A stretch of DNA of 64,000 nt from Guopingia tenuis (GTDB lineage Bacteria; Bacillota; Clostridia; Christensenellales; Christensenellaceae): the NCBI RefSeq assembly GCF_014384805.1, contig NZ_JACRSS010000002.1, positions 186,001-250,000 of the forward strand, given 5' to 3'. Made by a program: the position numbers and the translations under genes. Each line of letters opens with the position of its first letter. Position 1 is the first letter of the stretch. The notes below the pieces were generated by a model. It saw only the letters and a program-made list of their open reading frames with translations. It had not been told where the DNA came from and searched no databases. Below are positions 51,836 through 59,865 of this stretch, in pieces.

Positions 51836-52669
51836 ATGCTGACCATCGGATGCCATCTTTCGGCGGCCAAAGGATTTGCCCAGATGGGAAGGGACGCCGT
51901 GTCCATCGGCGCCAACACCTTTCAATATTTCACCCGCAATCCCCGGGGAAGCAAGGCCCGCGCCATCGACGAGGCGGATGTTGCGGCGCTTTTAAAGATC
52001 ATGGAGGAGAACCATTTCGGCAAGTTGGTGGCCCATGCGCCCTATACGCTGAACGCCTGCTCAGCCGATCCCCACCTGCGGGAATTTGCCCGGGAGACGC
52101 TCCGGGACGACCTGCACCGGATGGAATACCTCCCGGGAAATTACTACAATTTTCATCCCGGAAGCCATGTGGGCCAGGGCGCGGAAACGGGAATCCAGGA
52201 GATTGCCGAGGCTCTCAACGAGATTCTATGGCCGGAGCAGCAGACAACCGTGCTGCTGGAGACAATGGCGGGCAAGGGAAGCGAGGTGGGCCGGAGCTTT
52301 TCCGAGCTGCGGGAGATTCTCGACCGGGTAGAGCTGCAGGATAAGATGGGGGTATGCCTGGATACCTGCCACGTTTCAGACGGCGGCTATGACATCATCC
52401 ATAATCTGGATGGGGTTTTGGAGGAATTTGACCGGATCATCGGCATGGATCGGCTCAAGGCGCTGCATATTAACGACAGCATGAATCCCCCGGGAAGCCA
52501 CAAGGACCGCCATGCCCGCATCGGGGAAGGAGAAATCGGGCTGGAGGCGATTGCCCGCGTTGTCTGCCATCCCCAGCTCAAGGGACTGCCCATGGAGCTG
52601 GAAACTCCCAACGATCTGGCGGGATATGCCCGGGAGATCGCCCTGCTGCGCGCCCAAGAAAACGGCTGA
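51836..52669 (+). CDS. nfo: Deoxyribonuclease IV (AP endonuclease)
   Basis: The 277-residue TIM-barrel enzyme has the zinc-site blocks VAHAPYTLN, NFHPGSHVGQG, LLETMAGKGSEVG, CLDTCHVSDGGYD, LHINDSMNPPGSHKDRHA and MELETP. It incises DNA 5' to abasic sites in base-excision repair. GGAGGATTGTTTT precedes the ATG. Confidence 0.95.
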   Translation: MLTIGCHLSAAKGFAQMGRDAVSIGANTFQYFTRNPRGSKARAIDEADVAALLKIMEENHFGKLVAHAPYTLNACSADPHLREFARETLRDDLHRMEYLPGNYYNFHPGSHVGQGAETGIQEIAEALNEILWPEQQTTVLLETMAGKGSEVGRSFSELREILDRVELQDKMGVCLDTCHVSDGGYDIIHNLDGVLEEFDRIIGMDRLKALHINDSMNPPGSHKDRHARIGEGEIGLEAIARVVCHPQLKGLPMELETPNDLAGYAREIALLRAQENG

Positions 52670-52699
52670 CGCAGAAAAACCGGAGAAAAGGGAAAAATA

Positions 52700-52730
52700 A
52701 AGCGGCGGATGGAAATATCCGCCGCTTTCC
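52700..52730 (+). terminator. Terminator of nfo
   Basis: AAAGCGGCGGAT and ATCCGCCGCTTT form a perfect 12 bp stem around a short loop. It lies 31 bp after the stop. Confidence 0.78.
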
Positions 52731-52746
52731 TCATATATTTGGCGGC

Positions 52747-52781
52747 AAAAAAAGAGCTGCGCATTGCACAGCTCTTTTTGC
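52747..52781 (-). terminator. Terminator of the glycerol dehydrogenase-like gene
   Basis: On the minus strand AAAAAGAGCTG and CAGCTCTTTTT pair around a 9 nt loop. It starts 10 bp beyond the stop codon. Confidence 0.85.
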
Positions 52782-52790
52782 TTGCAGGAA

Positions 52791-53891
52791 TCAGGCCATT
52801 TCCTTGAAGGCTTTGCCCATGCTGTCGGCAGCCAGGATGGCGGCATATACCTTGTCCGGATCCACCGGGAAGGGCATATTGTGGAGCGTGTCGCCCTCGG
52901 CGCAGGCCAGCTTGGCGACCTCCATGATCTGCTCCTTGTTGACCTCCTTGATGCCCAGATCGGCCAGCGTCGTGGGCAGGCCGACGGATTCGCAGAAGTT
53001 GAGGACTTCGGCAAGCTCATCCATGCAGGCGTTTTGCAGGATCAGCTGCACCAGCGTGCCGAAAGCGACCTTTTCGCCGTGATACATGGCGTGGGTTTCG
53101 GGAATGGCGGTGAAGCCGTTGTGGATGGCGTGAGCGCCGGCCAGGCCCGCGCTTTCAAAGCCAATGCCGGAGAGGAGGGTGTTAGCCTCGATGATGTTTT
53201 CCACAGCCTTTGTGCAGACGTTGTTTTCCATGGCGATTTTGGCTTTCAAGCCATCGGAGATCAGCGTTTCATAGCAGAGCTTGGCCAGAGCCAGCGCCGC
53301 CATGGTGCACTTGCCGCCCGCGCAGTTGTCCGCGCCGGCATCCGCCGCCGCTTTTCCTTCAAAATAGGTGGCAAGAGCATCGCCCATGCCGGATACCAGC
53401 AGGCGAACCGGAGCCTTTGCCACGATGGCGGTATCTACCAGCACGATGTTGGGGTTCTGGGGAAGGAAAAGATATTCCTCAAAAACGCCGTCATCGGTGT
53501 AGATAACCGAAAGGGCGCTGCAGGGAGCGTCGGTGGATGCGATGGTGGGGACGATGGCCACCGGCAGCTTTTCATAGTAGGCGACCGCCTTGGCTGTATC
53601 CAGGGTTTTGCCGCCGCCGATGCCGACGATGCAGTCGCAGCCCTCTTTCTTCACAAGCTCCCGCAGACGGGCGATCTCATTTTTCGAGCATTCCCGGTTG
53701 AAGGCTTCAAAATGCAGCTTGGCATCCGAGCCCTCAAAGCTCTTTTTAATGGTATCTTCTACCCGCTTTAAACCCGAAGAGCTGCCCAGCAGGAAAAAGT
53801 TGTTTCCCAGGCCGCCGATATGCTTTGCGATGTTGCCAAGTTCGCCGCTGCCCTGCACATAGCGGCTGGGGCTGATGATAATGTTTGCCAT
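52791..53891 (-). CDS. gldA: Iron-containing alcohol dehydrogenase, glycerol dehydrogenase type
   Basis: The 366-residue protein has the NAD-site block GIGGGKTLDTAKAVA near residue 90 and metal-binding Asp (GMGDALATYFEGKA) and His positions (AHAIHNGF, MYHGEKVAFG). It matches GldA, which oxidises glycerol to dihydroxyacetone, but close relatives act on other polyols or hydroxy-aldehydes. GGAGGAAC precedes the chosen ATG. It is divergent from deoC. Confidence 0.88.
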   Translation of the reverse strand: MANIIISPSRYVQGSGELGNIAKHIGGLGNNFFLLGSSSGLKRVEDTIKKSFEGSDAKLHFEAFNRECSKNEIARLRELVKKEGCDCIVGIGGGKTLDTAKAVAYYEKLPVAIVPTIASTDAPCSALSVIYTDDGVFEEYLFLPQNPNIVLVDTAIVAKAPVRLLVSGMGDALATYFEGKAAADAGADNCAGGKCTMAALALAKLCYETLISDGLKAKIAMENNVCTKAVENIIEANTLLSGIGFESAGLAGAHAIHNGFTAIPETHAMYHGEKVAFGTLVQLILQNACMDELAEVLNFCESVGLPTTLADLGIKEVNKEQIMEVAKLACAEGDTLHNMPFPVDPDKVYAAILAADSMGKAFKEMA

Positions 53892-53943
53892 TTGTGTTGT
53901 TCCTCCTATATGATATATGCTATATTTTTCTCGTACTGACATT

Positions 53944-53972
53944 ATTATAATAACCGTATATTTTAAAGTCAA
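53944..53972 (-). promoter_or_regulatory. Promoter of the glycerol dehydrogenase-like gene
   Basis: On the minus strand TTGACT and TATAAT are 17 bp apart, about 53 bp before the start codon. Confidence 0.75.
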
Positions 53973-54024
53973 TCCCCAAATGGAAAACTTTCCAAATCTT
54001 CACAAATTGTTTATATATAAGTAG

Positions 54025-54060
54025 AAAATCCCGAAAATACGGGAATTTTGGCTTTTTTTA
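54025..54060 (+). terminator. Hairpin with T-tract in the gldA-deoC gap
   Basis: AAAATCCCG and CGGGAATTTT pair around AAAATA and are followed by GGCTTTTTTT. No plus-strand gene precedes it; it may block antisense read-through into deoC. Confidence 0.45.
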
Positions 54061-54079
54061 AAAAAATAAAAAATAGGGG

Positions 54080-54107
54080 TTGCAATCTGTGAACAACATG
54101 TTATAAT
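54080..54107 (+). promoter_or_regulatory. Promoter of deoC
   Basis: TTGCAA and TATAAT are 16 bp apart, 71 bp before the ATG. Confidence 0.7.
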
Positions 54108-54177
54108 GTAAGTACAAAAGGACAATGAATGGCAAGGCCATTCTCAATATTTAAAAAATGACTGGGAGGATGAAACC

Positions 54178-54870
54178 ATGAAAAAAATGACCGTTGCTGA
54201 ACTGGCAAACATGATCGACCACACTCTTTTGAAGCCCTATGCGGAAGCGCAGGACTTCGTAAAGCTCTGCGCGGAGGCTAAGGAATATGGCTTTAAGATG
54301 GTTGCCATCAACTCCGGAGAAACCGCACGCTGCAAGCGGCTTTTGCAGGGAACGCCTGTACACGTCGGCGCGGCCATCGGGTTCCCTCTGGGACAGACGA
54401 CCATTGAAACCAAGGCTTTTGAAACCCTGGATTCCATCCTGAAGGGCGCGGACGAAATCGACTATGTGATCAATATCGTGGAGCTGAAAAACGCCAACTT
54501 TGATTTCATCAAGGAGGAGATGGAACGCATCGTCACCATCTGCCGCCGCTATGGCGTCATCTCCAAGGTAATCTTTGAAAACTACTACCTCACCAAGGAT
54601 GAGATCAAGGTAGTTGCCGAGATCGCCAAGGAAGTCAAACCTGACTTCATCAAGACGTCCACTGGCTTTGCTCCCGGCGGCGCTACGCTGGAGGACGTCA
54701 AGCTCATGAAATCCATCGTGGGCGACGAGGTTAAGGTAAAGGCTGCGGGCGGCATCCGGGATCTGGAAACCTGCCTGGCTATGATTGACGCTGGTGCGGA
54801 GCGCATCGGTACCTCCAGCAGCATCAAGATCATCAACGCATATAAGAAGATGCTGGCGGAAGAGAAATAA
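54178..54870 (+). CDS. deoC: Deoxyribose-phosphate aldolase family protein
   Basis: The 230-residue TIM barrel has the Schiff-base lysine Lys159 in FIKTSTGFAPGGAT, a second Lys in VKAAGGIRDLE and the Asp of ADEIDYVINI. It should cleave 2-deoxyribose-5-phosphate to acetaldehyde and glyceraldehyde-3-phosphate. The substrate-facing block VAINSGETARCKRLL differs from the common VCVNPxxVPLA form, so an altered substrate is possible. GGGAGGATGAAACC precedes the ATG. No other nucleoside catabolism gene (deoA, deoB, deoD) is adjacent. Confidence 0.88.
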   Translation: MKKMTVAELANMIDHTLLKPYAEAQDFVKLCAEAKEYGFKMVAINSGETARCKRLLQGTPVHVGAAIGFPLGQTTIETKAFETLDSILKGADEIDYVINIVELKNANFDFIKEEMERIVTICRRYGVISKVIFENYYLTKDEIKVVAEIAKEVKPDFIKTSTGFAPGGATLEDVKLMKSIVGDEVKVKAAGGIRDLETCLAMIDAGAERIGTSSSIKIINAYKKMLAEEK

Positions 54871-54891
54871 GCGGAAACACAGAGAAAATGG

Positions 54892-54925
54892 GCGCCGGGC
54901 ACAACAAGCCCCGGCGCTTTTTTCT
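54892..54925 (+). terminator. Terminator of deoC
   Basis: GCGCCGGG and CCCGGCGC pair around a 9-10 nt loop and are followed by TTTTTTC. Confidence 0.88.
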
Positions 54926-54948
54926 TCACCGGCAGAGGAGGCGAGAAA

Positions 54949-55701
54949 ATGGACGCGATATATTACCAGTGTAAGCTGGACCGAAAGATCCCGGTTCCGC
55001 TCTATTATCAGCTCAAACAATTCATGGTGGATCAGATCGAGGCGGGTGTTTTAAAAGAGGGGGACCCGGTTCCCTCGGAAGAGGAGCTTTGCAGCATTTT
55101 GAATGTCAGTCGGGCCACCATCCGCCAGGCATTCAGCGAGCTGGTAAACGAAGGCAAGCTCAGAAGGCAGAAGGCCAAGGGAACGTTTATCGCCAAGCCA
55201 AAAATTCAGGGGAGCTTTTTCCAGACGATCTCCAGCTTCAATGACGAGATGCGCGCCAAAGGGCTGGTTCCCTCCACCAAGGTGCTGGACTTCCGGGTAG
55301 CCCGGGAGGAGGAAGCGGCAAAAAAGCTGGGCCTGGATGCTCAGGCGCCGATAATTCATCTCAAACGCCTGCGCTATGCGGATGCGGAGCCTATGGTATT
55401 TGTAGAAACTTATCTGTCCTATCAGAAATACAGTCTTTTGCTTCAGGAGAATCTGGAGGAGAATTCCCTCTATGCCGTCCTGGACAAATGCTATCAGGAA
55501 GCAGTGCATAAGGTATCGCGCATTTTGCATGTGGAGCTGGCAGACCGCCCGCTGGCCCGCCTGCTGCATATCGACAGCGGCTCTCCTATTTACACAGTCG
55601 CCACATCCTCTTTCACCAAAGCAGGGCAGCCGGTGGCCTATTCCATTTCCAAATATCGGGGGGACCGCAACGAATTTCGGGTGGATCTGTATCGGGAATA
55701 A
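54949..55701 (+). CDS. GntR/UTRA-family transcriptional regulator
   Basis: The 250-residue protein has a winged helix at residues about 15-80 (IPVPLYYQLKQFMVDQIEAGVLKEGDPVPSEEELCSILNVSRATIRQAFSELV) and a UTRA effector domain from about 95 to the end. Such HutC-subfamily regulators respond to sugars or amino-sugar phosphates. It follows deoC by about 80 bp and probably regulates deoC and the divergent dehydrogenase gene. AGAGGAGGCG precedes the ATG. The dispersed hairpin repeat begins at the very next base after its stop codon. Confidence 0.88.
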   Translation: MDAIYYQCKLDRKIPVPLYYQLKQFMVDQIEAGVLKEGDPVPSEEELCSILNVSRATIRQAFSELVNEGKLRRQKAKGTFIAKPKIQGSFFQTISSFNDEMRAKGLVPSTKVLDFRVAREEEAAKKLGLDAQAPIIHLKRLRYADAEPMVFVETYLSYQKYSLLLQENLEENSLYAVLDKCYQEAVHKVSRILHVELADRPLARLLHIDSGSPIYTVATSSFTKAGQPVAYSISKYRGDRNEFRVDLYRE

Positions 55702-55960
55702 CCTACTTTCTTTTTAAAGAAAGTAGGCAAAGAAAATTTATGACAGGGCGATCTCTCCGCTATAATTTTAAAATAGAAGCGATAGAATGGATAAAAAAGA
55801 TTGCTTTGGGATGCCTCCGGTTCTTTAAAAAAAGAGTAGGCAAAAAATCTGCGACAGGGCTTTCTCTCCGCTATAATTTTAAAATAGAAGCGATAGAATG
55901 GATAAAAAAGATTGCCTTGGGGTGCCTCTGGCTTTTTAAAAAAGTAGGCAAAAAAGCACT
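55702..55960. repeat. Hairpin repeat and tandem array, period about 110 bp, 2.3 units
   Basis: The perfect palindrome CCTACTTTCTTT-TT-AAAGAAAGTAGG (55702-55727) abuts the stop codon, then GCAAAGAAAATTTATGACAG. GACAGGGC..TCTCTCCGCTATAA is at 55742 and again at 55853 (111 bp), with the stretch to GATAAAAAAGATTGC nearly identical; a third core (GTAGGCAAAAAA) is near 55940. It is an inverted copy of the element at 43391-43435. Positions 55961-56046 show no gene. Confidence 0.9.
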
Positions 55961-56046
55961 GTGATCCGCTGGTCCCCAGAGGAAGGGAATGAACTTTCAT
56001 GCCCATGGGGAAAACAAAAAAACGGCAGAACGCGAACCCTTGGTTT

Positions 56047-57795
56047 TCACTTTTCTTCGGGCCTTTCAGCCTCAACCGGAGTGAAGCTGAAGTTCATCAC
56101 GTCGAATAGGCCCATGTCCGTAAGCTTCAGCTCCGGAATGACCGGCAGCGACATGAAACACAGCGTCATGATCGGCTCAACCTCGCCCGCAATACCCAGT
56201 TCCTGGAACGCCGCCTTGTGAATTGCCGTCAGGCGCTCATCAACCCACTGGCCGCTCTGATCGCTCATCAGCCCCGCCACCGGCATCGGCATCCTCTCAA
56301 TCACCCTGCCGTCGCGCACTAGGACGATGCCGCCCTCTTGTTCGACGAGGGCTTCGACGGCGCAGGCCATCTCCTCGTCGCTGACGCCGACGACAATGAT
56401 GTTATGTGAGTCGTGCGCCACGGAGAGGGCCACGGCGCCGCGCCGAATTCCATAGCCGCCCAGCAGCGCCACGGCGACATTACCGGTGTATTTGTGCCGC
56501 TCCACGATTGCTACCTTCACAATATCGACCGATGGGTCGCGGCGGAAGTTGCCGTTTTCGTCGCGGCTGACGCGGGCAATGCGGTTTTTGGATACTACGC
56601 CGCCGGGAATGATTTGAATCACATGGGCATAGTCACTCTTAAGCGGCAGACGCAGGCGTTCTACGGAGAAATCCTTCAAGTGGAGGCTGCCCTTGACGGC
56701 GGAAATGTCATGGCGATGGACCTCCGGGAGGTAATCGCCGTCAACGGCGCAGAGCTTTCCGGCCAGCCAGACCTTGCGCACGCGGAAGTCCTTCAGGTCA
56801 TCGAGCAGCACGATATCCGCCCGAAGACCCGGAGCGATCGCGCCGCGGTCGCTGAGATGCCAGCATTCGGCGGCGTTGAGCGTCGCCATGCGGATGGCGC
56901 TGATCGGGTCAAGTCCTTCTTCGACGCAGATGCGCAGATGATTGTCAATGTGGCCCTCCTTGAAAATGGTTTTCGGCTGCCGATCGTCTGAACAAAGAAG
57001 GCAGCGGCGGCTGTTTTCCGGCGTGACGCCCTTCAGCAGCGAGCGCAAATTATGGCAGGCAGAGCCCTGCCGCAGCAGGACGTACATACCGCAGGAAATC
57101 CGCGCCTGCATTTCCTCGACCGTAGCGCACTCGTGGTCGCCGCGGATGCCGGGAGCGCTGTAGGCGTTCAGGTCGTTGCCCATGACCGTGGGCGCGTGGC
57201 CGTCGATGAGCTTGCCGTGATTGATCGCGACGAGCAGTTTGTCAAGCACTGCGTCGTCTGCGTCGATCACGCCGGCGTAGTTCATAAATTCGCCGAGGCC
57301 GAGAATGTTCTCGCGCGTGATGGGCTCGCGCATCTGCTCCGCGTCGATTACTGCGCCCGCGTTTTCAAACGGAGTAGCAGGAACACAGGAGGGAAGCATG
57401 AACTTGATGTCCAGCGCTGCGTCCTGTGCCGCTTCCATCATGTAGTCCAGTCCGCAGATGCCGCAGACATTGACGATTTCATGCGGGTCGGCAATGATTG
57501 TCGCCGCTCCATGCGGGATCAGCAGACGGCTGATCTCCTCCGGCGTCACATAAGAAGATTCAATGTGAATATGGCTGTCGATAAAGCCCGGCGCGGCATA
57601 GCGGCCCTCCGCATCTATGACCTCTATGCCATCATAGGTGCCGACACCGGCAATTTTTTCATCGCAAAGGGCAATATCGCCCTGCCGAATCGTGCCGGAA
57701 TAGACATCCACAACGCGGCAGTTCTTAATCACAACATCGGCGGGGATGCGTCCGGCGGCAATATCGATCCGTTTTTTCAGTTCCTGTTTTGTCAT
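56047..57795 (-). CDS. ade: Adenine deaminase
   Basis: The 582-residue amidohydrolase has the metal motif PGFIDSHIHIESS near residue 90, VNVCGICGLDYMMEAAQ, and ATLNAAECWHLSDRGAIAPGLRADIVLL, all diagnostic of the Ade family that turns adenine into hypoxanthine for purine salvage. The start is the ATG with AAGGAGTGC upstream; an ATG seven codons earlier has a poorly spaced site. It is monocistronic and no purine riboswitch was seen. Confidence 0.93.
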   Translation of the reverse strand: MTKQELKKRIDIAAGRIPADVVIKNCRVVDVYSGTIRQGDIALCDEKIAGVGTYDGIEVIDAEGRYAAPGFIDSHIHIESSYVTPEEISRLLIPHGAATIIADPHEIVNVCGICGLDYMMEAAQDAALDIKFMLPSCVPATPFENAGAVIDAEQMREPITRENILGLGEFMNYAGVIDADDAVLDKLLVAINHGKLIDGHAPTVMGNDLNAYSAPGIRGDHECATVEEMQARISCGMYVLLRQGSACHNLRSLLKGVTPENSRRCLLCSDDRQPKTIFKEGHIDNHLRICVEEGLDPISAIRMATLNAAECWHLSDRGAIAPGLRADIVLLDDLKDFRVRKVWLAGKLCAVDGDYLPEVHRHDISAVKGSLHLKDFSVERLRLPLKSDYAHVIQIIPGGVVSKNRIARVSRDENGNFRRDPSVDIVKVAIVERHKYTGNVAVALLGGYGIRRGAVALSVAHDSHNIIVVGVSDEEMACAVEALVEQEGGIVLVRDGRVIERMPMPVAGLMSDQSGQWVDERLTAIHKAAFQELGIAGEVEPIMTLCFMSLPVIPELKLTDMGLFDVMNFSFTPVEAERPEEK

Positions 57796-57998
57796 GCTTT
57801 GCAGCACTCCTTTCATCTTTCCTATAATATAGCACAACGAATCTGCCGCGTGTACAAAAACTTTTAGCATTTTGGAACTTTTGGCAGAAGAAACAAAAAG
57901 ACGGCGAGGATTTTGACGGTGCAAGCCGGTGCTTTTGTGCGATTGGCGGTTTTTCAAGAATAACCCAGAGAAAAGCAATGTAAATAGGCAAAATAATA

Positions 57999-58022
57999 CC
58001 GCCGGCGTATAATGGCCGGCGG
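57999..58022. repeat. Perfect inverted repeat upstream of ade
   Basis: CCGCCGGC and GCCGGCGG form an 8 bp stem around GTATAATG. It marks a sharp change from AT-rich DNA on the left to GC-rich, structure-prone DNA on the right. Confidence 0.6.
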
Positions 58023-58262
58023 AGAAGGCCAACCATTTTTTTGGATCGCTTATTGCTCGCTGTCGGAACTACCGTCACCATCCGTAAGGCAGGCTTCCCT
58101 AAGTCCGCCGCAGGTAGTGGTAACGAGTGGACAACGGCGGTGTGTCTGCCGGAACGGATTGAAATCCGCGCTTCGCAGATTTCTTTACACAAGAGAGCCT
58201 TTTAGTACATTCTGCTGGATGAGAGCTTATCGCAATTCTTCGAGCCGCAGCACAGGAATACT
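58023..58262. other. Non-coding block with several potential stems
   Basis: Open frames on both strands lack ribosome sites. CCGCCG (about 58108) can pair with CGGCGG (about 58134), CGGATT with AATCCG (about 58160-58174), and GAAATC with GATTTC (about 58168-58191). It may be a structured RNA or remnant of a mobile element; I cannot name a family. Confidence 0.35.
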
Positions 58263-58292
58263 AAAAAAGACGGCAGAAATGCCGTCTTTTTG
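58263..58292. terminator. Terminator of metNIQ, probably bidirectional
   Basis: AAAAAGACGGCA and TGCCGTCTTTTT form a perfect 12 bp stem around GAAA. It begins 18 bp beyond the metQ stop on the minus strand. Confidence 0.9.
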
Positions 58293-58309
58293 TATCGGGA
58301 TATTTTTGC

Positions 58310-59161
58310 TTAGAACAGCGGAACAACGCCGCCCGCATATTTTTCTTCCATGAACTTTTTGACTTCGTCGCTTTTGAGGGCTTTGGCGAGCGCCTGGATG
58401 GCCTCGTCGTTTTCGTGCCCTTCCTTGACGCAGAGCACGTTGACATATGTCTCTCTGGCGGCGGAATCGTCCTCCTCATGGGCGATGGAATCCTCAGCAA
58501 TGCTCAGGCCAGCCTGGAGGGAATAGTTGCCGTTGATGACCGCCATGTCCACATCCTGGAGAGAGCGGGGCAGCTGGGCAGCTTCCAGCTCCACGATATC
58601 GAGATTTTTAGGATTCTCCACAATATCCAGCTTGGTGGCGTTGATGCCCGCGCCGTCTTTTAATTTAATCAGTCCCTGCGCTTCCAGAAGCATGAGCGCC
58701 CGGGCCTCGTTGGTGGTGTCGTTGGGAACCGCGATTTTAGCGCCGTCTTTCAGCTCTGCAATGGAAGCCGTCTTTCCGGGATAGAGGCCAAAAGGTTCAT
58801 AGTGAACCTCTGCCGCAATGGCGAGGTGTGTGCCGCGCTCAGCATTGAAGTTCTCGAGATATTGTTTGTGCTGGAAATAGTTGGCGTCCAGGTCGCCGTC
58901 CTCCACGGCAGTGTTGGGAATCACATAATCCGGGAATTCCTGGATCTGAAGGTCATATCCCTCTTTTGCGAGAATTTCTTTGGCAACCGCCAAAATTTCC
59001 GCGTGGGGCGTCGGCGAAGCGCCAACCTTGATGACTTTTGTATCTCCCGAAGCGCCGTTTTCTGCCGGGGCAGATGTTTCCGTGTTCTGGGGCGCGCCGC
59101 AGCCGGCAAACAGGCCGACGGCCAAAAGCAGCGCCAGCACCAGGGCTATTGTCTTTTTCAT
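58310..59161 (-). CDS. metQ: Methionine ABC transporter binding lipoprotein (MetQ/NlpA family)
   Basis: The 283-residue protein has a lipoprotein signal (lipobox LFAGC, Cys21) and the NlpA-family blocks KVGASPTPHAEIL, YVIPNTAVEDGDLDANYFQHKQYL and VPNDTTNEARAL. It captures methionine (or its D-isomer) outside the membrane for the MetNI complex. It is the last gene of metN-I-Q. Confidence 0.92.
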   Translation of the reverse strand: MKKTIALVLALLLAVGLFAGCGAPQNTETSAPAENGASGDTKVIKVGASPTPHAEILAVAKEILAKEGYDLQIQEFPDYVIPNTAVEDGDLDANYFQHKQYLENFNAERGTHLAIAAEVHYEPFGLYPGKTASIAELKDGAKIAVPNDTTNEARALMLLEAQGLIKLKDGAGINATKLDIVENPKNLDIVELEAAQLPRSLQDVDMAVINGNYSLQAGLSIAEDSIAHEEDDSAARETYVNVLCVKEGHENDEAIQALAKALKSDEVKKFMEEKYAGGVVPLF

Positions 59162-59208
59162 TGAAATGTCCTCCTCATGATTAAAAAATTATATTTCCAG
59201 CGGGACAA

Positions 59209-59865
59209 TCATTTCCGCCGGTCGCTTTTGGTTGCAATCCACATGCCGACTTCCTGGAAAATCTGGACGATGATGACCAGAATGGCCACGGTGATGAGCA
59301 TGATGGTGTTGTCATAGCGGTAGTAGCCAAAGCGGATGGCGATATCCCCCAATCCGCCGCCGCCCACAAAGCCCGCCATGGAGGAATATCCCAGAATGGT
59401 GGTGATGGCGATGGCGCTGCCCACTAAAATCGAGGGACGGGCCTCGGGCAGCATGACATGGGTGATGATCCGCATGGGAGAAGCTCCCATGGACTGGGCC
59501 GCCTCAATGACGCCGGGGTCGATCTCCTTGATGGAGGATTCCACCAGGCGGGCAATGAAGGGAGCGGCCGCCACCACCAGGGGAACGATGGTCGCCGTGG
59601 CACCGATGCTGGTTCCGACAATGGCACGGGTAAAGGGCAGAATCGCCACCAGAAAGATCAGAAACGGGATGGAACGGGCGATATTGATGATGACGTTTAA
59701 AACCGTATAGACAAAGCGGTTGGGCTTGATGCCGTCCTTGGCTGTGACCACCTGGATCACGCCCAGAGGCAGGCCGATGATATAGGCCAGAAGCGTGGCC
59801 ACTGCGGTCATATAAAGTGTGTCGACGATGCCCTGCAAAAGCATCTGAATGGTTGCCGGATCCAT
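59209..59865 (-). CDS. metI: Methionine ABC transporter permease
   Basis: The 218-residue protein has five membrane segments and the coupling loop EAAQSMGASPMRIITHVMLPEARPSIL typical of MetI. Its start codon touches the metN stop (1 bp overlap), indicating co-translation. Confidence 0.93.
   Translation of the reverse strand: MDPATIQMLLQGIVDTLYMTAVATLLAYIIGLPLGVIQVVTAKDGIKPNRFVYTVLNVIINIARSIPFLIFLVAILPFTRAIVGTSIGATATIVPLVVAAAPFIARLVESSIKEIDPGVIEAAQSMGASPMRIITHVMLPEARPSILVGSAIAITTILGYSSMAGFVGGGGLGDIAIRFGYYRYDNTIMLITVAILVIIVQIFQEVGMWIATKSDRRK

Noticed and set aside
56047..57795. Horizontal transfer of the adenine deaminase gene
   Set aside because: Some codon choices looked different by eye from the neighbours, but no count could be made, so this is not claimed.
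57796..57998. Purine riboswitch upstream of adenine deaminase
   Set aside because: No TATA...loop-loop signature of the guanine/adenine aptamer was found in the minus-strand leader.
58012..58353. Plus-strand ORF of 113 codons in the metQ-ade gap
   Set aside because: It runs through the bidirectional terminator and into the metQ 3' end, and has no ribosome site.
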